27,551 nucleotides of DNA from Pseudomonadota bacterium (GTDB lineage Bacteria > Pseudomonadota > Alphaproteobacteria > Rhizobiales > Xanthobacteraceae), in assembly GCA_021779635.1 (NCBI GenBank), contig JAJYAH010000014.1, positions 1-27,551 on the forward strand. The letters run 5' to 3'. Positions 24,068 through 27,551 of the stretch are shown here, piece by piece. The notes beneath the pieces are model-generated. The model searched no databases, was not told where the DNA came from, and worked only from the letters and a program-made list of their open reading frames with translations. Each line of letters begins with the position of its first letter. Within the stretch, counting starts at the first letter, position 1. The position numbers and the translations under genes were made by a program.

Positions 24068-24081
24068 TTGATCAGGATCAA
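24068..24081. promoter_or_regulatory. Perfect FNR/FixK box upstream of hsp20-groEL
   Basis: TTGATCAGGATCAA is an exact match to TTGAT-N4-ATCAA and lies 60 nt before the hsp20 ATG. Confidence 0.7.
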
Positions 24082-24088
24082 TGAATCG

Positions 24089-24113
24089 CGCTGCCGCAGG
24101 CATAGCGTTTTTT
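24089..24113 (+). terminator. Hairpin and T-run just upstream of the hsp20 start site
   Basis: CGCT-GCC pairs with GGC-(AT)-AGCG around a GCA loop, followed by six T. It lies between the FNR box and the predicted transcription start near 24116, so it could stop readthrough from upstream genes. The stem has a 2-nt bulge. Confidence 0.4.
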
Positions 24114-24141
24114 CCAAATCATAATTGAGGGAGTATTTGTC

Positions 24142-24684
24142 ATGGCGGAAGCTGCTACGAAGTTGCCCATTAAAACCGAAGCCACCCCGGCTACGTTGCC
24201 AAATAGGGCGGTAGACTGGCAACCGTTCGACGTTTTGCGAAATCGGGTCGACCGGCTCTTTCATGATTTCCAGACCGGATTTGTGCGGAATCCATTCATT
24301 CGTCCGCTGCCGGACATTGAGGCCTTCTGGCGCCGTGACCTTGGCCTCAATGTCACGCCGGCCATGGACATCGTCGAGAAGGACAAGGCTTTCGAGGTCA
24401 CGGCCGAACTGCCAGGCCTCGATGCCAAGAACATCGACCTGGAGCTTTCCGATGGGACGCTGACGATCAAGGGCGAAAAGCAGGAGGAAACGGAGGAGAA
24501 GACCAAGGACCGCTACGTTTCCGAGCGGCGCTATGGCTCGTTCCGCCGCTTGCTCCAGATTCCGGACAGCGTCGACACAGATAAGATCGAAGCCAATTTC
24601 AAGAGCGGCGTGCTGACGGTCACCCTGCCGAAATCTGCCGACGCGGAGAAGAAGCAGAAGACGATTCCCGTAAATGCGAAATGA
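24142..24684 (+). CDS. hsp20: Hsp20 family small heat-shock protein
   Basis: Small heat-shock proteins hold unfolding proteins for refolding by other chaperones. The 180-aa protein has an extended N-terminal arm (about 1-70, with FDVLRNRVDRLFHDF), an alpha-crystallin domain (about 72-165: VTPAMDIVEKDKAFEVTAEL, LPGLDAKNIDLELSDGTLTI, SFRRLLQIPDSVDTDKIEA, FKSGVLTVTLPKS) and the C-terminal I-P-V motif (TIPV). It follows the common class A bacterial layout. GAGGGAG lies upstream of the ATG. A perfect FNR box precedes it, and I see no ROSE-like thermometer in the short leader. groEL follows 84 nt downstream, probably on the same transcript. Confidence 0.93.
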   Translation: MAEAATKLPIKTEATPATLPNRAVDWQPFDVLRNRVDRLFHDFQTGFVRNPFIRPLPDIEAFWRRDLGLNVTPAMDIVEKDKAFEVTAELPGLDAKNIDLELSDGTLTIKGEKQEETEEKTKDRYVSERRYGSFRRLLQIPDSVDTDKIEANFKSGVLTVTLPKSADAEKKQKTIPVNAK

Positions 24685-24768
24685 GAAATGCACGGCCTCG
24701 CCGCATCAGGATTTTGATCGACGAGGTCGCGCTATGATGATGATTCTGGTCCCACGGAGAAGCAGCGA

Positions 24769-26391
24769 ATGGCCCACAAGCAGATCCTGTTTCATTCCGC
24801 CGCCCGCGAAAAAGTATTGCGAGGCGCGACACTTCTTGCCGACGCCGTGCGTGTCACGCTGGGCCCGAAGTCGAAATCAGTCCTGATTCAAAAGGGCTGG
24901 GGCGCGCCGATCGTTTGCAACGACGGCGTCACCATCGCCAAGGAATTCGATCTCAAAGATGCCGAGGAGAACCTCGGAGCCCAGGTGCTGCGTCAGGCCG
25001 CGGAAAAGACCGGAGATGTCGTCGGCGACGGCACCAGTACCTCGACCATCCTTGCTCATGCCATCCTCGCCGATGGCGTACGCAACGTGGTGGCAGGAGC
25101 CAGCGCCGTCGATCTCAAGCGCGGCCTGGATCGGGCGGCGCGCGTTGCGATCGGGGCGCTACATGCCATGTCGCGCCCGGTGAAGACCAAGGCCGAAAAG
25201 GCCCAGGTCGCAACCATTTCGGCTCACAATGATCCCGCGATCGGCGCCCTCGTTGCCGACGCCATCGAGAAAGTTGGCGGCGATGGCGTGATCTCGGTCG
25301 AGGAATCCAAGACCACGGAAACCACGCTGGACGTCGTCGAGGGCATGAAATTCGACCGTGGCTTCATATCCCCCTACTTCGTCACCGACGCGGAGCGCAT
25401 GGAGGCCGTGCTGGAAGATCCATTCGTGCTGCTATGCGACCATAAGATCGGGGCGCTACGCGACCTTATTCCGCTGCTTGAGCAGGACGCCAAGTCGGGC
25501 CGGCCGTTGCTGATCGTGGCCGAGGACATCGAGGGCGAGGCGCTTGCTACCCTGATCGTCAACCAGCTTCGCGGGGTTCTCAAGGGCTGCGCGGTCAAGG
25601 CGCCCGGGTTCGGAGATCGGCGCAAGGCGATGCTGGAAGATATTGCGATTTTGACCGGTGCACAGGTCATCTCTGAAGATCTGGGTTTGAAGCTTGAGAG
25701 CGTTACGCTGCAACAACTCGGTCGCGCAGCACGGGTCGTCGCGGACAAGGAAAATACGACGCTGATCGGTAGCGGTGGTGACCGTGTGCGCATCGACGGC
25801 CGGATTGCGCAGATTCGGCGGGAAATCGAAAAAGCGACCAGCGACTACGATCGGGAAAAGCTGGAGGAGCGGCTCGCAAAACTATCTGGCGGCGTCGCGG
25901 TGATTCGCGTCGGCGCGCCAACCGAGGCCGAAATGAAGTCGAAGAAGGAAGCGCTCGACGACGCCATCAGCTCCACCAAGGCCGCCGTGGCCGAGGGAAT
26001 CGTGCCCGGCGGCGGACTGGCGCTGCTGAAATGCATTGAAACGGTCAGCCGGGAAGAAGCCGCCTGCGAAGGCGACGAGAGAACCGGCGTTCAGATTTTG
26101 AAGCGGGCCCTTGAGGCACCGGCCCGTCAGATCGCAGAGAATTCGGCCGTCGACGGCGGTGTCGTTGTCGCGCGCATGCTGGGTGGCCAGGACAATTTTG
26201 GTTTTGACGCCTCGCGCAAGGAATATGTCGACCTGGTCGAGGCCGGCATCGTCGACCCTGCGAAGGTGGTTCGTACCGCGTTGGAAAACGCGGTCTCGGT
26301 CGCAAGCGTGCTGTTGCTCACCGAAGCGACCATCACGGAAATTCCGGAGACGAAGAGAGAACGGCCGGTTGAGTCTGAGATGGCCATGTGA
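24769..26391 (+). CDS. groEL: GroEL-type chaperonin paralogue without GroES
   Basis: A 540-aa chaperonin. The ATPase residues are kept: Asp52 (NDGVTIAKE), Asp87 (GDGTSTST) and Asp398 ([21 protein letters not shown]). It differs from the housekeeping GroEL in several places: [11 protein letters not shown] where SFGAP-ITKDG is usual, TSTST for TTTAT, and the C-terminal GGM tail is missing, ending ESEMAM. No groES lies next to it; a partner would have to come from elsewhere. It follows hsp20, with no separate promoter evident, so it is likely induced by the same FNR-type box. Probably a specialised chaperonin for low-oxygen survival; substrate range unknown. Confidence 0.93.
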   Translation: MAHKQILFHSAAREKVLRGATLLADAVRVTLGPKSKSVLIQKGWGAPIVCNDGVTIAKEFDLKDAEENLGAQVLRQAAEKTGDVVGDGTSTSTILAHAILADGVRNVVAGASAVDLKRGLDRAARVAIGALHAMSRPVKTKAEKAQVATISAHNDPAIGALVADAIEKVGGDGVISVEESKTTETTLDVVEGMKFDRGFISPYFVTDAERMEAVLEDPFVLLCDHKIGALRDLIPLLEQDAKSGRPLLIVAEDIEGEALATLIVNQLRGVLKGCAVKAPGFGDRRKAMLEDIAILTGAQVISEDLGLKLESVTLQQLGRAARVVADKENTTLIGSGGDRVRIDGRIAQIRREIEKATSDYDREKLEERLAKLSGGVAVIRVGAPTEAEMKSKKEALDDAISSTKAAVAEGIVPGGGLALLKCIETVSREEAACEGDERTGVQILKRALEAPARQIAENSAVDGGVVVARMLGGQDNFGFDASRKEYVDLVEAGIVDPAKVVRTALENAVSVASVLLLTEATITEIPETKRERPVESEMAM

Positions 26392-26481
26392 TCTGCAGCG
26401 CCGCCCCTGCAGGGCATACCGCGGCCGCCCGAGCAATCCAATCATAGCAAAGACAAAATAGCGGCGGGAGATCGCATCCGG

Positions 26482-26495
26482 TTGAGATGGATCAA
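26482..26495. promoter_or_regulatory. FNR/FixK-type box upstream of uspA
   Basis: TTGAGATGGATCAA fits TTGA-N6-TCAA (one difference from the strict consensus). It lies 79 nt before the ATG at 26575. TTTATT at 26517-26522 is near the expected -10 position. Confidence 0.6.
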
Positions 26496-26574
26496 ATCAC
26501 GCCCGCGTTTTTGTTCTTTATTGATCATATGGCCTTGGTAGCGGGCGCCATTTCAGAAGGTGTGGAGATCACCC

Positions 26575-27408
26575 ATGTTGAAAAATCTGCTCGTCCACGT
26601 TCCCTCTGAAAGCCTGATACGCCCGATCGTCGACGGCGCAATTTCGCTTGCAGTGGCCCGCGCCGCGCATCTGGACGCGGTTTCGGTCGGCTATGAAACC
26701 GCAAATATAGGTCTTCCCGTTGACGGCGGCGCGGCCGTCGCGGCGGTGTTTGAGGTCGAACATGAGCGAGCGTTGGCGCGGGCCAATGCCGCCCTTGCGA
26801 TCTTTGAAACTGAAGCGCGCAACGCGGGCATAAGCCATGGCCTCCGGGCGCTTGCAGACCTCCCGGCCCAGGCCGCTGCTACCGTCAGTGCCTCCGCACG
26901 GCTGTACGATTTGACGATCGTGCTGCAGCCCACATCCGATCACGATACATTCGACAACATCATGCCGCAGGAAATCCTTTTTCAATGCGGTGGTCCGGTT
27001 CTCTTCGTGCCCAATACGCATAAAGGTCCCATTGAGCCAAGACGCATCGGGATCGCGTGGGATGGAAGCCGCCTGGCGGCGCGCGCCGTTCGTGACGCCG
27101 CGCCATTCCTTGCTCGCGCGCATGCCATCAGCATCATCAGTATCAACGAGGCGGACGCGCCAGCTGATGCCGCTGCGGCGACGTTGGAAGCACATCTAGG
27201 CCGGCATGGTCTTACGGCGCAGATCGAACGCTCGAGTGCCGGCCACGCGGATATCCAACCTGCCATTCTATCGATCGCAGCCGATGCGGGCCTCGATCTG
27301 ATCGTCATGGGAGGCTACGGCCATTCGCGCCTGCAAGAGCGCATTTTGGGCGGCGTCACGCGCGGAATGCTCCAATCCATGACCGTACCGACGCTGATGT
27401 CGCATTGA
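26575..27408 (+). CDS. Tandem universal stress protein (UspA family)
   Basis: A 277-aa protein of two Usp domains. The second (about 148-277) opens RRIGIAWDGSRLAARAVRDA and ends with the ATP-binding pattern GGYGHSRLQERILGGVTRGML, matching G-x2-G-x9-G-(S/T). The first half (about 1-140) has the same fold order (LLVHVP, LTIVLQP) but lacks this pattern, so it probably does not bind ATP. Usp proteins help cells survive starvation and low oxygen. I chose the ATG at 26575, with GGAG 8 nt upstream, over the GTG at 26560. Preceded by an FNR-type box. Confidence 0.9.
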   Translation: MLKNLLVHVPSESLIRPIVDGAISLAVARAAHLDAVSVGYETANIGLPVDGGAAVAAVFEVEHERALARANAALAIFETEARNAGISHGLRALADLPAQAAATVSASARLYDLTIVLQPTSDHDTFDNIMPQEILFQCGGPVLFVPNTHKGPIEPRRIGIAWDGSRLAARAVRDAAPFLARAHAISIISINEADAPADAAAATLEAHLGRHGLTAQIERSSAGHADIQPAILSIAADAGLDLIVMGGYGHSRLQERILGGVTRGMLQSMTVPTLMSH

Positions 27409-27451
27409 CCGCCGCGCCATATGAGCGCGTTCAATCAGTCGCTTCGGCTTT

Positions 27452-27551
27452 TGTGTCAATCGGCGTTGGAATGGGACCCCTTATCGGCATCCAAAAGGGA
27501 CCCCTTTGATCGGCGTGTTTTGCTGGTAGCGCTCGCGTCGTCGGAGCTGGT
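27452..27551. mobile_element. Probable terminus of an IS21-family insertion sequence (partial)
   Basis: From TGTGTCAATCGG the sequence contains two copies of a short direct repeat, GGGACCCCTTATCGGC (27473-27488) and GGGACCCCTTTGATCGGC (27497-27514), followed by GTGTTTTGCTGGTAGCG. Multiple terminal repeats of GGGACCCC type beginning with TG are what I recall for IS21 ends in rhizobia. The transposase genes would lie beyond the window. No target duplication can be checked. Confidence 0.5.

Noticed and set aside
24108..24141. ROSE-type RNA thermometer in the hsp20 leader
   Set aside because: The predicted leader is short and shows no structure pairing with the GAGGGAG ribosome binding site.

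Overview
The window looks like chromosome of a high-GC alphaproteobacterium of the Bradyrhizobium/Rhodopseudomonas group. The signs are GC-rich codon use, small families typical of that group (DUF6894, PAS_5-type, short zinc-ribbon proteins), an intergenic palindromic repeat of bradyrhizobial type at 1869-1984, and repeated FNR/FixK-type boxes (TTGA-N6-TCAA). No rRNA, tRNA or CRISPR array was seen. Family assignments come from reading motifs, not from database searches.

Left part (1-8150), housekeeping: the start of an exported protein (minus strand), a gamma-glutamyltransferase-family protein (minus), trhO-slyX (plus), hemE (plus) convergent with hemC (minus), a GMC-family oxidoreductase (minus), and bioB (minus) with a rho-independent terminator overlapping its stop codon.

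Middle part (8150-12000), small and decayed genes: a zinc-ribbon protein, a small secreted protein, a broken ABC ATPase, a CBS-BON protein, a DUF6894 protein, several tiny ORFs, and long stretches with little coding signal.

Right part (9450-27410), a stress and low-oxygen island. Eight FNR/FixK-type boxes lie 34-87 nt upstream of genes: CBS-BON protein, a 70-aa Cys protein, phosphoenolpyruvate synthase, a divergent pair of glycoside hydrolases, a 61-aa charged protein, a zinc-ribbon protein, hsp20-groEL, and a tandem UspA protein. The GH1 beta-glucosidase gene is translationally coupled to glucokinase and a PfkB-family phosphofructokinase, giving a compact path from beta-glucoside to fructose bisphosphate. 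PpsA sits next to it. A membrane protein resembling an ABC exporter half without its ATPase domain is coupled to a second CBS protein. The simplest reading is a FixK/FNR-controlled survival module that combines sugar use, PEP metabolism, chaperones, nucleotide sensing (CBS, Usp) and uncharacterised small proteins.

The right edge (about 27452 onward) looks like the terminal repeats of an IS21-family insertion sequence running out of the window.
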